This document shows, in pieces, positions 49,321-61,249 of a stretch of DNA of 64,000 nucleotides. The notes under the pieces are model-generated. The model did no database searches. It was given only the letters and a program-made list of their open reading frames with translations, and was not told where the DNA came from. The translations under genes were made by a program, and so were the position numbers. Source of the stretch: Anthonomus grandis grandis (Eukaryota > Arthropoda > Insecta > Coleoptera > Curculionidae); contig NC_065558.1 in the NCBI RefSeq assembly GCF_022605725.1, forward strand, positions 5,766,001 through 5,830,000, written 5' to 3'. The stretch's first letter is position 1; each line of letters starts with the position of its first letter.

Positions 49321-50120
49321 ATACCTTGATAATTTACTTTGAAAAAAATTACGCTGTGTAAACAGTGCCCACATATCCTGTGGACACCCTCGTACGTTTG
49401 TACATTTTTCTTATTTATTCGCGTGCCATTTTATTAATTATTATATATTTGTTTTTAAATTTATTATTATATTTTTGTTAAATTTGTGCAATTTATTTAT
49501 ATATATATTATCATATTATGGTGAATGTTTCGGTGTATGTAAAACTGACCAAATAAGGTCGCTTTTATCGTGATATAAATGTCGGTTATTAATTTCCAGG
49601 TTATTTTCAGGTGATATTTTGATTTTTTATTATTATTATTATTAGTTTTTTTTTGTTTGCTCAATAGTACTTATGCAATATCGTTTTTTCTCTTCCATCT
49701 AAATTGTAACTACTGACCCACATTTAAAAAGATTCCTTAAGTATTCAATGTTACTTATGTATTTGCATTTATACGTGTCTTGCATTCAAACCTGACTAGA
49801 TATAGATTATTCTAATTAAATTGTGTTTCCTAAAGTAATTTTCCCAGTATTTATAAGTACCATAGTTGTATGTTGATGTCTAAAGTAAATTCTATTAAAT
49901 AAAAGAATTTAGCGATAATTTTTTGACATTTTATTATCGACAATTTATTAAAATAACAAAACAATCACAATATTTAGCATTCTTAAAAAAATATATTAGC
50001 ATGCCTTTATGGAACTCCCTGCTACATGGCAGTTCATACAAGATGGCTCAATTTCAACCTAAATCATTGGAATTCTATTTTTCCATTAAAGAAATACGTT
50101 TCGTCCAGTAGAAACCATCA
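49321..50120. other. Intergenic between CdsA and spaetzle
   Basis: AT-rich with an ATT microsatellite near 49626-49644. The small frame at 49923-50111 reads like a worn LINE C-terminus (MPLWNSLLHGSSYK) but is too short to assign. Confidence 0.35.
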
Positions 50121-50126
50121 TCATTA

Positions 50127-50178
50127 ATGGCAAAAAGACGAAACGTCATTTTGCCATACCAAAGTCCAGGTTCGAATC
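50127..50178 (+). ncRNA. Perfect hairpin carrying GACGAAACGTC, next to a B-box-like word
   Basis: ATGGCAAAA pairs with TTTTGCCAT around an inner GACG-AAA-CGTC stem-loop (50127-50157). GGTTCGAATC, a tRNA B-box match, follows at 50169, and TGGCAAAAAG at 50128 is A-box-like at roughly tRNA spacing. Function unknown. Confidence 0.35.
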
Positions 50179-50292
50179 TGAGCCACCCTGTACTGCAATA
50201 TATACCTAAATTAAGAAAAAAATACGTACGAAAATCAGTCAAAAAAACTCATACATACATAGTCCGAGTACCCACACACATATAACTGATTT

Positions 50293-53200
50293 TTAATTAT
50301 TTGACACGGTACACACGCAACAGCTGGGAAACCAAAAAGTGTCACTGTACAGATCACTTCCGCTCGCATCTAGAGCAATTAGTCTTTTCTGGACGTATTT
50401 CTGTTCGCAGGTCGACGTGTAGCCCTGGGGCAGTTGGCATAGACCCCCACAGTTAGAATCACTAAAAAAAAAAAACAATTTATTTGTATTCAAGGATTTT
50501 AAAAACATATGTTCCCGACACTTAATTTTTATTCCAGGCTTTTAAATATAATAATAATTAATTATTTTATTGTTTCAAATTATTGACATATTAATATTTA
50601 TTTATTTATTTATTTGGTGACCATATATAGGGATACAACAGGCTACAAGCCCAAAAAAGTATCCACATACTTATCTTAACTAACTTAAATATACCTTTTT
50701 ATTATATATAAATAATATAAAGACTAAATGGTTAAGTACATAAATCAAAATAATTTCAATATAAAAGAATATACTTAAACTTTCCAATGCTAAATTTCTA
50801 CATTAGCCTCATAAACTTTCAAAGACAATATTTCGTTTTAAAGTTTTTTTGACTGTACTAAGTGACATGTTAAAAACGGCCAATGAACGGCAGTACAAAT
50901 TATAACTTTTTGTTATTCTACATAATGGAGAGTTCTGACTGCTGACAATTCATTACATTATATAAAAACGAAACATCAGTTATCAAACGTCTGTCGAGAA
51001 GTGAAATCACGTCAAGATGCTCTCGAATTAAGTTGACATCCTGATATGAACCGAAGCGGGTTTTAAAAGAATGAAATCTTAAAAATTTGTTTTGGATGCT
51101 CTCCAATCGATCAATGTAAATTCCATACCTAGGGTTCCAAATAATGCTTCCAAAGTTTCATTTGCCCAGAATAAATGTATTAAATAAACATTTAATAGCT
51201 CGAGAGAACTAGAAAACACTTCACATTTACGAGAAATATAACCCAACAATCTAGAAGATTCTGTTACTATTAGATCAATATGAATCAGTTTAGAGTCCAA
51301 TGTAATTCCCAAATCGCGTACGTAGTTCACTTTAGGTAAGCAAATATTAATACTAAATACATATTAGATATTGAAACAAAAGGATTTCTATTCAGCTTTC
51401 CTCCTAAAGGAGAGGCTGTTAAAGCCTGAGTTACAACACATGCAGCAAGAACTAAAAAAATAAATGCAAAACTAAAGGTGCCGAAGAAGTTGTTGAAGCC
51501 TGATCCTAGTTTTAATACTACCAATTGATAAATTAAATTCAAATTTATTGAAGATGGAGGCTATGTTATATGAAAATCCTATCTTAAAAGACTCTATTGT
51601 GCTTGGGGATTGTAAAAATGCTTCCTACGTATGTTAAGGCTATAAATATCAGTACGGAAAACTACTTTTTTGTTAAGATAAATAGGACACTTATATTTAA
51701 CAGTGTTGTAAAAAAAAACAAGCTGAGTGCAATATTCTCCTGTTGTACATAGAAAGCCAATTTAGCTCCCTGAGCTTATGTGAAACACACTGCCCTGTCC
51801 GCGAATTATATTGCAGGAATATAACATCTGCAATATTGCGTCTTGCAGCAATATTGCACATATGTTACTAGTTCATTACAGTCATATTGCAGCAATGTTT
51901 TAATGTCCGCTTTTTTCATTACATCCGCAACGTTGCTGAAGCATTATAGCAATATTTCATGGAGTTTGTTACGGTAATATTGCATTAATGTATGTGCTGT
52001 ATTGTAGTAATACTCACGTAATATTACTTATATCTTTCATTTATATTGCTGCTATATTTTATATTGAATTTGCAATATTGATAAAATATAACAAAATTAA
52101 TATTCCATTCTTATTAATATTATTGATGAAAGGTAATGAATAAGTTAAAGGGTTATATTATATATATTGGGATAAAGTAATTTATTATAAGAGAGTAAAA
52201 CGTACAGGAATTTGTGTTTGATAAATATATATACATCTATATTTCAATATCTCCATATAAGTACACATCATATTTAAGTATATATTTCATTTTAATGAAT
52301 AGAAAAAAAAAACATAAATTGTGAATTAAGGTTCTGTTGTTATACAGTGATGTCTTAAACTTACGTCACTTTTCCCATTCTTCTCACAGTGAGCATGAAT
52401 TAAGTTGTATGAGTGCCAATCAGAATATTATCAATTAGATTAGGAATAAGGTTTGTAAATTGTCTATTATATTTCACTTAATAAACATTTGTTTGCAAAA
52501 TTTAGCCGATACCTGTGAAATTAATCAGCTATTTATCATTAAATATCTGACATAAGCAATATGGCTGTAATATTACACATCGAATTTCAGTGATATATAT
52601 CGCATTTGTGACGGTTATTAAATATTGCAAAAGTATTGCAGGTGCAACATAGGTGCAAATAAAGTTAATAGTATACGCAATATTGCAGATGAAATATTAA
52701 AATATAAATTAAAATGACATAAACAATATTACAGCAATAGTGTGCTTGCAATACAGATGCAACATTACAGTAGCATTTCACTGATGTATTGCATTTACAT
52801 CAATACAACAATATTACAGTTACTACATATGTGCATTATTAACTTTGCAATATTATATTTGTTATATTTTAAATGCAATGTTACTGTAATGTTGTAACAA
52901 TATTGCAGAAGTAATATATCAAAAGAATTATTGCTGCAATATAACATGCCGTCAGGGTGGCATCTAATTTCACTTATAAATCTTATACAAGGATTTTGTA
53001 CTTTTCGCACTCTTTTAACCTCAGCTGTATTTTATCAACTCCATAAACGCTATCAGCGAAGTTGGAATATGACAACACTAGTGCATCACACAATTCAACC
53101 TTCGTTTTCCTTTCTAAAGTCTATCGGTGGGAAAAAAGCAATTTTAGGGCTGAGTAAGACTTTTTCATAGAGGACGTATCAAGCATGCACATGCTCATCA

Positions 53201-56200
53201 AATTTAAGTTTATTATCAATAATTATTAACCCTAAGTTCTTTGAAGAGTTCTTAAAAAAGATATTACACTGCCCAATGGTAAGACTTAATTCATTAGATA
53301 TGGTTTCTGGAAGTTTTTCGCTGCATAAAAGTAAGGCCACTTACTTTAAGGGATTTGATTTTAGTAAGTGATCCTCAGATACTGCGTATAAAGTTTGAAG
53401 ATCTAAATTAAGCCTAAAATTTGCCTCTGCAACATCCTCCGGCCTAAATAAGTTTAATATTTACGTGTCATCAGCGTACATATGATATTTACAAAATTTG
53501 AAAGATGTAATAAAATTAGCCGTGTAGATCGTGAAAAAAAGACAGCAAAAATAGACAGAATATTTGAGAATTTACCATCTAATGTGACTTTTTGGGTCCT
53601 ATTGCTTAAAAATGACCTAATTAAAACCTGGGCGTTAACCCCAAAACCATCATAGGATAAAGCGACTAACAGAATATCATAGTTCAGTAGATCAAATGCA
53701 CGTGAATGATCTAAAAGCACCAATACGCTCGCTTTGCCCTTGTCTTGGACCATACGAAAGTTGAAATTTATGAAGCCATACCTTTTTCCAGAATTTTAGA
53801 CATTGATGGTAAAATAGAGATAGATTTTAGTTGAGTGAAGCTCTCAGGATGGGTTACTTTAGGAAGAGGAATCACAATAGCAGTACTAAATCTAGCAGGC
53901 AGTAATTTATTAAATAGGCCAGGTAAAATAAAGGGACAGCAAAGTATTAAAAGAGTGCTATTAATATCGTCGTTCCCAGATGCTGTTGATTTCATGTTAA
54001 GAGTAATTCATAAAGTATATAAGTTTTATGTTATTTTAGCTATTTAATAGGTCCATAGATTTTGCCAGTTGTACGCTTTAAGTGACTATTGGGGAGTTCT
54101 TTTTCTTTGGCGCTGAATACAATTAATTTTACTTTCCCGATATTTGAAGTCCATTTGCGTTTTATTACAAGGATTGAATTTTAAAGAATATTTTCCTAAA
54201 ATTGGAAGTGATTTTTTAGAAGTTTTCCGGGGTTTTCCTGTTATCTACCAAACAATGTACTAACGTAATTTATATTAGCTTTTTCAGGATTGGAAATATT
54301 CTCTCACATGTTCCAGACTTTTAGAGTAGCAGTGCTCGAATATCTTCCAGGCACTTAATGTAATTATTAGTCTTACAATTATTGGAAATTATTTTTTCTA
54401 AGCATTTATATTAGTTTCCCACTTCATTTCAGACATTGAAGATTTCTTTTAATAAAACAATTTTGTTTCATGTTTTTATTCCATAATAAGCCTGAAATAA
54501 ATAATTTTTTTTGTTTCAGGCTTTTGGGAGTAATTTTTCACGCTTTTGATTTCATTTTCATCATGTCTTTTTAGCATTTGTTAGTTACCAATTACGCAAT
54601 GTTAAGTAAAAACAATAACAAAAATTATCAAGAGTAACATAAGAATTTAAACAAGAATATGATGAAGAGAATGAAGAAAAATCATTTAAAATATTCTATG
54701 CTTCATACATCACTCAATGACCATGATGATAGGATAGGCTACATCCAAGTCAGTCACTGTTATTTAATATTTGTGCATCTCATTTCTATTACGACAACCG
54801 GTTTCTGTGCTTTTATCAGGTTGGCATTGGGAGTGATTCCATATTATCTTAACAGTATAAAAAAATATTTTTTTCATTACTTCCCGATTAAAAAAAAAAC
54901 TGAATGGATTTGAATTGTTAATTATTTGGAGCAGTTGTCACACTATGGGAGACAAAGAGGTTCAGAATCAGGAAAATTGAAGAATTAGGGACATTTCATA
55001 CATAAGTTATTCAATAATAATTGAAATGAGATCCATAGAGAGAGAATTTATAAGATCATAAATGAACTATAATGTCAGTGAATAAAAGTTTTCATACACA
55101 AAAAAACTAGTTAAATGTAAATTATAAAACCCTTTCCATGCCAAAGATCATGATCACTAATACTAGTTTTTGCAAAGGCACTTTATATAGACCATTTTAT
55201 TTTTTATATATGTCCATAAAAACACTCATTAACAATAGAAGATGGAAAACTAGTGAAATTTTTACTAAGAAGACTTTCACAATTAAAGATCAGTAAAGGG
55301 AATCGTTCGAAATAAAAACTTCAGGCTAACTCAGATGGTACAGAAACTCAATTACATTTTGCATCATAAACTGATAAAGAAGAAATCAAAAAAATGTTTT
55401 TGTCTAACGAAAATATTTAGAAAGTTGTGATTTATACATAAAATTTACATATTGCTTAAACTTAAACTTTTAGTTTTGAACTGAAATAAAAAATGGTATG
55501 CCAAAGATTAATCTGTTATACTCACATACACATCTCGCTTTTCACCAGCTGCGTATACTTCTGGTTCGTCTCTGGGGTGTTCACAATATAGACCCAGTTG
55601 CCCTTACTGTTAAGGGCCGCCTTAGGCATGATAAAATTGGACCTACTCCTGCATAAGGGTCGTCCTCTGATAGGAGACTGTCTTTTTGTCCTGATAAGAA
55701 CATCGGCGGTTGACGTCCCGTTATTGGACAACGTATACGTTGAACGTTTTTTGCGTAACGATCTCCTTAGCCTTTCGTTCCTGAAATAAAATAGTGAATA
55801 TTCAAAGTGTCTGATAGATTATAGATCTCGTTTAGGTATGCTTGGTTTCCGGATATCAAAAACTTCCTTCTTATGTAGATACTAGAGATATCTATGTTAG
55901 AACGAAGAATGGAATGTCAATCAATTACTCCAGTTAATATTATTTTTCTTTCGTGTGTTAATTAAGTGATTAGTTAAATTTAAAACTTTCTAAATAACCT
56001 ACATGTAAGAGATACGATATTATTGTATTTACTTTTTTATATAATTATATAATGACAATTTATCAAGTTTAGAGTAGATTTTATTCTGTTTTAACATATG
56101 TCAATTCATAAAGGAACCCACTCGTGTATCTAGATTTGGAATGTCTTAAGTATAGAAAGCCTAATAAAGGCAGGGGTAGTCGATACAGGAATAGTAGATC

Positions 56201-59200
56201 ACTTTTTTAATTTGTACAGAATTTAAATTCGAAAAACGTCGAAAATAATTTGGAGAGGCAATTTTTATAAATTTCTATTAAAAATATTAATTTAGAGCAA
56301 TTCAAAGTTGTGGCTTGGAACAGATATTTTATGAGAAAATAGAGTAGTTTAACTTTCTAATTGGCTCGCTGCAATAAAACAATGTTAAAAACACAAAAAT
56401 TATGCTTTGTGGTTTAAGGAGAATATTACACTTATATAACAATTAAAAAGTTTTACTACATTAATTTTTGTTTAATTATTCTTCATTGTTATATATTTTT
56501 TATGAAATTAAACTAAATACGCTACTTGGCCCCATATGCCACATAAATGCTTATAAAGTTAAATAATGTAATTAAAAATACAAAAGTAGATTAGGAAAAA
56601 TTATTGCCCCCAACGTGTGCAGAAATTAAGATAATTAGACCAAAGGATGGGTTTCCTTTATTTAAACTAACAAAGGAAAAGTGTAATAATGGCCTAGCGA
56701 GAAAAAACAATACAATTCGATCGCTGTATTTAGGATCCCAATGGCTACTCCACGAATTAAAAATGGCCAATTAAAAGTTGCTTGCTATAATACGAAAACG
56801 ATTTTTTTACTAATTAGTACAGTTTATTACGTTTAGGGATAAGTAGGATGTAAGTAAAAGGGTTTTAAAGTTATCGCATTCTTTGGTAAGAAAAAAATAT
56901 TTTCTTAAATAGTGGAAATGTTTATGTCTGCAATAATCGATCGAATAAAACGCCCAAAACTTCAAAAATTATTGTAAGCAGAAATTGTTTACCAGGTTTA
57001 ATTTTGATTAAAATGGAGAAGATTTAGAAAACAAATGACGGAAGCAACGTAGATTACATCTCATAAAATCAAGAAACAATGTCTTACCAGAAAATGTAAA
57101 TAATCCTAATAATATAAATAATTTAGGCAGTCTTTAAAAAATCATATCTAACCCTCCATTGCCTGAAACGTTTAATTTTTATGATAACTATTAAATTTTT
57201 TATGTCATCAAGCGAAGGTGAAATATTGAGAGAAATAAAACCCGAAACTATTGGTGCAGACTCCCTGAATATATATATCCAGCTTTGTTCTTCTGTTATA
57301 CTTTCTTTGATTACACATATTAGAAACGAATGTATAATAAATTACTATATTCCAGTTGCATGGCAACAGGCACATGCTATTTCTCTGTCTAAAATTAAAA
57401 ATTCTTTCGAAAAAAATCCTATGTCATATTCGCTATGTAAGCATACTGCCTACACTTTCAAAACTACTTGAAAAATATTTTTTGCAACAGTGTAATATTT
57501 TATGAAAATATCAATTGTCATCAAACTTCAGAGGTTGACAAAGGTGTAAAACGACTTTAGCGCACACAATAGGTGGTCATACTTAAAGGCATGGATAGAG
57601 GTGACATAACTGCTCTAGTTTTTCTCGATTTTACTAAGGCGTTTGATATGCTAAGTCATAGACTTTTAATCTCAATCTTACATTAGATAAATGAAACAAC
57701 AAGTATTTACGTCAAACCCCATAAATAAATATAATATATAGGGTAGTCTTAAGGTGCTTGGGATTGATGGAATTTTGTGATCTTAGTTCTGGAGCTATTT
57801 ATCCAATAAAAGGCCTATTGTTCGAATTGGCGGAGTAATTTGAGTCCCATCTGGTGTTCCTCAAAGCTCACACCTTGGACCACTCCTTTTCAATGTCTTC
57901 ATAAATGATATTAATGAATATTTTACTTTTTGCAAATGATCTGAAACTAAGCTGTGTTGTCAAATCATTCCAGGACTTGGGTTCTGGATAACTTATTCGA
58001 TCAGTGTTTCAGAAATGCCAGGTCACTGAATATAAAAAGTGTAAAATTAAACTGTACTTTTTCCGGACTGGACGTTGTATAGAATTCAATTACAAGACAG
58101 TATTGAAAGAGTCTCCGTTATACAGGATCCTGATAAAAACTATGGATATAAAATGCTTTCCAAGTTACTTGGAAAAAGTGATTTGCATGATAAATCAAGA
58201 TCTACAAGAACCACTAGTTTGGGTAATCAACATTCTGAAATTGATGTCTACAGGTACAACAGGACACCATCCATTGATATTGGTCGTCATTTTGTTTATT
58301 TCGCTTATAATTTATTATTTAAGTAATTAATATTGCACTGTTAGGTTTTTAAGATATTCTATTGTTAAATATAAAAAAAAAAATATATCGTTTTAAATTA
58401 ATAAAACAAAGAAAGTAGTGTATTATAATCAATATTCCGAATGCAGTCAATGCTATTGGTATACCGCAAGATAGTATAATTGGCCCTTGGTTTTATTCCA
58501 TTTATCTTCGTGTACTAAAAATTGCAAATCGCACTTTAGCGCCTACGATACGCAGATTTCTCTTTTCTTTTAAAAAAGGGTTAAGCTAGTTGTAAATTGC
58601 CAATGATCATGTGCTTGCTTAATCCCAATAAATCATATTCCCATAACCATTTTCCCTCAGTTGGAATTTAAACATTTTGCTAAATAATAAATGTTTAGGC
58701 GTAATCATGGATTCAAAACTAAGATTTACAGATCATATCATATCAAAACTTTTATTGGCCTACTCGAATCTAAAACTTATTCACGGTTACAAAAACGTTC
58801 TACCACGCGTAAAATTCTGCGTGAATCTTTAGCACTGAGCCATTTCAACCATTGTAATAGTGTTCATCAATGCAGAGTACAAAATTCATGTATCAGACTT
58901 ATGTATGACCTAAATAGAAGAACTTGAATGGTAGATATGGTGTAAATATCTTCGAAAATATATTGGGCTAAATATGAATAGTGGGCACAAACTTCGTTTG
59001 CATTATTTAAAATTACAAAACATAACATTTCTTGTTATCTTTATGACAAATTGCGACAAAGAGATACTCTTACAGTACTTAAACATCGCAAATAATTCTT
59101 TTAAAGATCATTCTCCTATAATTGCAATTATTTAATACTTTAACCACATTTCTATGCCTAATCCGGTTTTCAAAAAGATATACTAAAAAAAAGCACTCAC

Positions 59201-60030
59201 TTTGTTTTTCAGTAAGTAAGATCTTTTTTCTCTCAATAAAATTTAGTAAGATGAGATATGTAAATAGTGTACTTAATTTATTTAGTGAAACAATAAGTAA
59301 ATAAATAAATAAATAAATAAACTTTGTAGGTATGTTTCCTGAACGACCTGTCCTAGGTGAAAATAATTTGGTTATTACCTTTTCCATATATCATTTATAT
59401 AATAGGTGGAGGGTGGATTGAAGTGGGTACTGCCGGCAGGAATATTGCTCGTATATTTATATGTTAAGAATTCTCCATCTCTTGGATTATAGCTTGGATA
59501 ACCTCCAACGTTCCAGGCAGTGAAATTCTGTGTGGCTGGCTTGGGGGGCAAGTACAAACCTCCTAAAACAATATATTTTAAATATATTTAGATATTAAAT
59601 TTCAGTTCTACTATTAATACCTTGTTCAGAAAACACTTGTTCAGGCTTAGGGATATAAATAGGCTGTGGATAATGGTAGCCATCAGTGCTTGGAGGTCCA
59701 TATAAAGTATTCGGAGGCGTAAAGAACATCGCGTTAAAATCATCTTTGGCTTCGTTGATTATGAGACTTTGGTGGTTAAATTGCCATTTCTGGATGAGCA
59801 AATAAATCCTTTCGCTGCAAAAATTTCATGATTTAGTCGGGAAGATTAATGAATTTTTCAATGATTTACGTTGGATAATGGTCAGGAAACTCGCAATACG
59901 TGTATCCAGGTCTGGCACAACGGGGCGTCTTCCCCGGTGGGGCCGGGAGGTAGCGACATACTGGATTCGGGCCGTATTCTGGTGTACAGCTCATGGAGGT
60001 GTGTCCTACGATGTAGTTTATCCATATCAT
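50293..60030 (-). CDS. Spaetzle-family cystine-knot ligand, probably Spz4-like (five coding exons)
   Basis: Secreted pro-protein whose cleaved C-terminal cystine knot (neurotrophin-like fold) is a ligand of Toll-family receptors. Minus-strand exons: 60033-59870, 59814-59621, 59562-59379, 55780-55526, 50461-50293; phases 2,1,2,2, all GT-AG. Exon 1 reads GPNPVCRYLPAPPGKTPRC and RPGYTYCEFPDHYP, a Cys-rich pro-domain block. Exons 2-3 are Pro/Tyr-rich (TPPNTLYGPPSTDG; PAGSTHFNPPSTYY). Exon 4 has two basic cleavage sites, LRKKR and RTKR, then the start of the knot (GRPLCRSRSNFIMPKAALN). Exon 5 has CGGLCQLPQGYTSTCEQKY, VQKRLIALDASG and DTFWFPSCCVC, ending at TAA 50293. Length is 320 aa if translation starts at ATG 60030. 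That start gives only a short hydrophobic leader (MIWINYIVG), and a consensus acceptor lies just upstream at 60034, so the true start may be in an unseen earlier exon. The Spaetzle family is certain; the Spz4 subtype is a judgement from memory of the family. Confidence 0.92.
50597..51340 (-). mobile_element. 5'-truncated LINE with (TAAA)n tail, in the last spaetzle intron
   Basis: Minus strand: YVRDLGITLDSKLIHIDLIV, SSRLLGYISRKCEVFSSSL, then IQNKFLRFHSFKTRFGS and HLDVISLLDRRLITDVSFLY, the usual C-terminus of Jockey-type elements. The 3' tail appears on + as repeated TTTA at 50597-50615. Broken by a frameshift near 51090. Confidence 0.8.
51400..53995 (-). pseudogene. LINE relic split by a foldback element
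   Basis: Minus strand from 53995: LKSISILPSMSKILEKGMAS, motif A (LLDHSRAFDLLNYDILL), SFLSNRTQKVTLDGK, the catalytic YHMYADDT near 53470, and RKVQNPCIRFISEIRCHPD at about 52955-53010. The sequence then breaks at the foldback element. On the far side (about 51780) it resumes with LRELNWLSMYNRRILHSA, the block that normally follows. Numerous stops and frameshifts. Confidence 0.8.
51803..52950. mobile_element. Foldback-type element, about 1.15 kb, rich in AATATTGC words
   Basis: Both ends are built from repeats of AATATTGCAGCAATATTGC-like words in opposite orientation. The left end begins near AATTATATTGCAGGAATA and the right end finishes ATTGCTGCAATATAAC. The centre (about 52090-52520) is ordinary AT-rich DNA. 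No protein encoded. It interrupts a LINE. Confidence 0.75.
54160..54560. repeat. Degenerate CCAGGC-type repeat cluster
   Basis: Words such as CTTCCAGGCACTTAATG, TGTTCCAGACTTTTAGAG and GTTTCAGGCTTTTGGGAG alternate about every 60-120 bp, similar to the 5460-6960 family. Confidence 0.45.
54561..55525. other. Spaetzle intron 4, remainder
   Basis: No recognisable element. The frame at 54659-54913 is not supported by any motif. Confidence 0.4.
55781..57125. other. Spaetzle intron 3, first part
   Basis: AT-rich, no recognised gene or element. Confidence 0.4.
57130..58190 (+). pseudogene. LINE reverse transcriptase relic
   Basis: IKPETIGADSLNIYIQLC and NYYIPVAWQQAHAISLSKI precede motif A (ALVFLDFTKAFDMLSHRLL, near 57610-57670). 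Motif B follows (SGVPQSSHLGPLLFNVFIND, near 57850-57910). Stops and frame changes throughout. In spaetzle intron 3. Confidence 0.8.
58430..59322 (+). mobile_element. Second LINE relic with (AAAT)n tail
   Basis: IPQDSIIGPWFYSIYL near 58460 is a worn motif B. LGVIMDSKLRFTDHIISKLL near 58695 and a worn C-terminus follow. It ends in a pure AAAT repeat at about 59295-59322, only about 55 bp from spaetzle exon 3. Confidence 0.65.
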
Positions 60031-60189
60031 CAACTGAAATTAACAAATTATTAACATATACAGGCGGTAAAAGTCTCTTTAAGAAGCAAATATTTTTTAA
60101 AAAAGTTGAAGCGTACTCTGTGGCCCATCTACTCGCCATTTTGCACGTTGTAACTGTCAATAAAACCGCTTATAACTGCTTAAAATCGT

Positions 60190-60335
60190 GTGACGCATGA
60201 CCGACGTATTTACAAAATGGCGATTGGGCGCCATCTTGGATTGATAAATTACATATGGTACGTCGATTGCGGCATCTTTTGATGTAGAAATGACGTAATA
60301 AAAAATGTCCGCTATGCTCCATCTTGGATCAGATA
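60190..60335. promoter_or_regulatory. Cluster of GCCATCTTGGAT words upstream of spaetzle exon 1
   Basis: GCGCCATCTTGGATTG at 60229 and CTCCATCTTGGATCAG at 60318 contain the CCAT core shared by Pho/YY1-type sites. The complement AATGGCGAT is nearby at 60216. Binding is not shown; it could also be a dispersed repeat. Confidence 0.3.
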
Positions 60336-61249
60336 TAAATGGTTTCAACTGCCTTGAATGAGAAAACAATTATTCTTGGATTCTTCTCCAGGAAGAAGTC
60401 AACTCCCTTGAATAACAGAGTGAAATAGCAACATTTTTCTATAGTGATTTATATATAACATTCGCTTGTGAAAAAGAGAGAGCCAAAAAAAGATCGTATT
60501 GTTCTAAACCCTGTTGCGTCACCTCGGGGACATCAAAGAACTAACTCCTCATGGAAATGACATTTAAATTGTGTATTTTTTCTATTGTTCGGTACATTCA
60601 CCAATTTGTTCGATATTATTGGATCAAATCAAGGCTGAAGGACCTTCAACTCGTGTGATAAATTCTAGTAATTTTTTTCACGGTTCTTCTATTTCCTATC
60701 TTATATTGTAATTGACATTACAAATTTGCTTGGTAATCGTCAGTATTAGTCATATATGTCTAATTTTTTTTTCTCAAATTAAAGCAAGAAAGAAGTAGGA
60801 CGTATTTATTTTTTTTATGAATAGTTATCATCAACAAAAAAAACAATTTTTACGCATGACACTAATGACTCTCTGTTAAGGTGAAAACGAACCTAATAAC
60901 AGTATGGTTACTTAATAAATTATTAATATTATAATGGGCGATAGTAATAAATTATAATGGTAATTGCGAAATTTATATTGAATAGTATTTAGAAGAATAA
61001 TTGAATTTCAACACATATTCCATCTTTGGTAATTTTTTGAAGGCATTAGTATGACTTTCCTTTGCTATTTATTAAGTTATAACGTAACTTGGTATGTTTT
61101 ATTAAATACGCCGATTTATTTATTGCTATTAAATTATAATAATAAATAACGATTCTTTTTTAAATTGCAGTGGTTGATCAAGGTCCATCAGTTGGCTTTT
61201 TTAAGACATAAGATTTTTTTTTGTATTGAACAACATCTATTCTTAATCA
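60336..61249. other. Flank of the spaetzle gene
   Basis: A single CCAGG-type unit at 60345-60420 (TTTCAACTGCCTTGAATGAG; TTCTCCAGGAAGAAGTCAAC), then AT-rich DNA without a gene. Confidence 0.4.

Noticed and set aside
59882..60160. Continuous 92-codon minus frame over spaetzle exon 1
   Set aside because: The Cys-rich spaetzle motif lies in a different frame that begins at the acceptor at 60034; using this frame would need a 28-bp intron.
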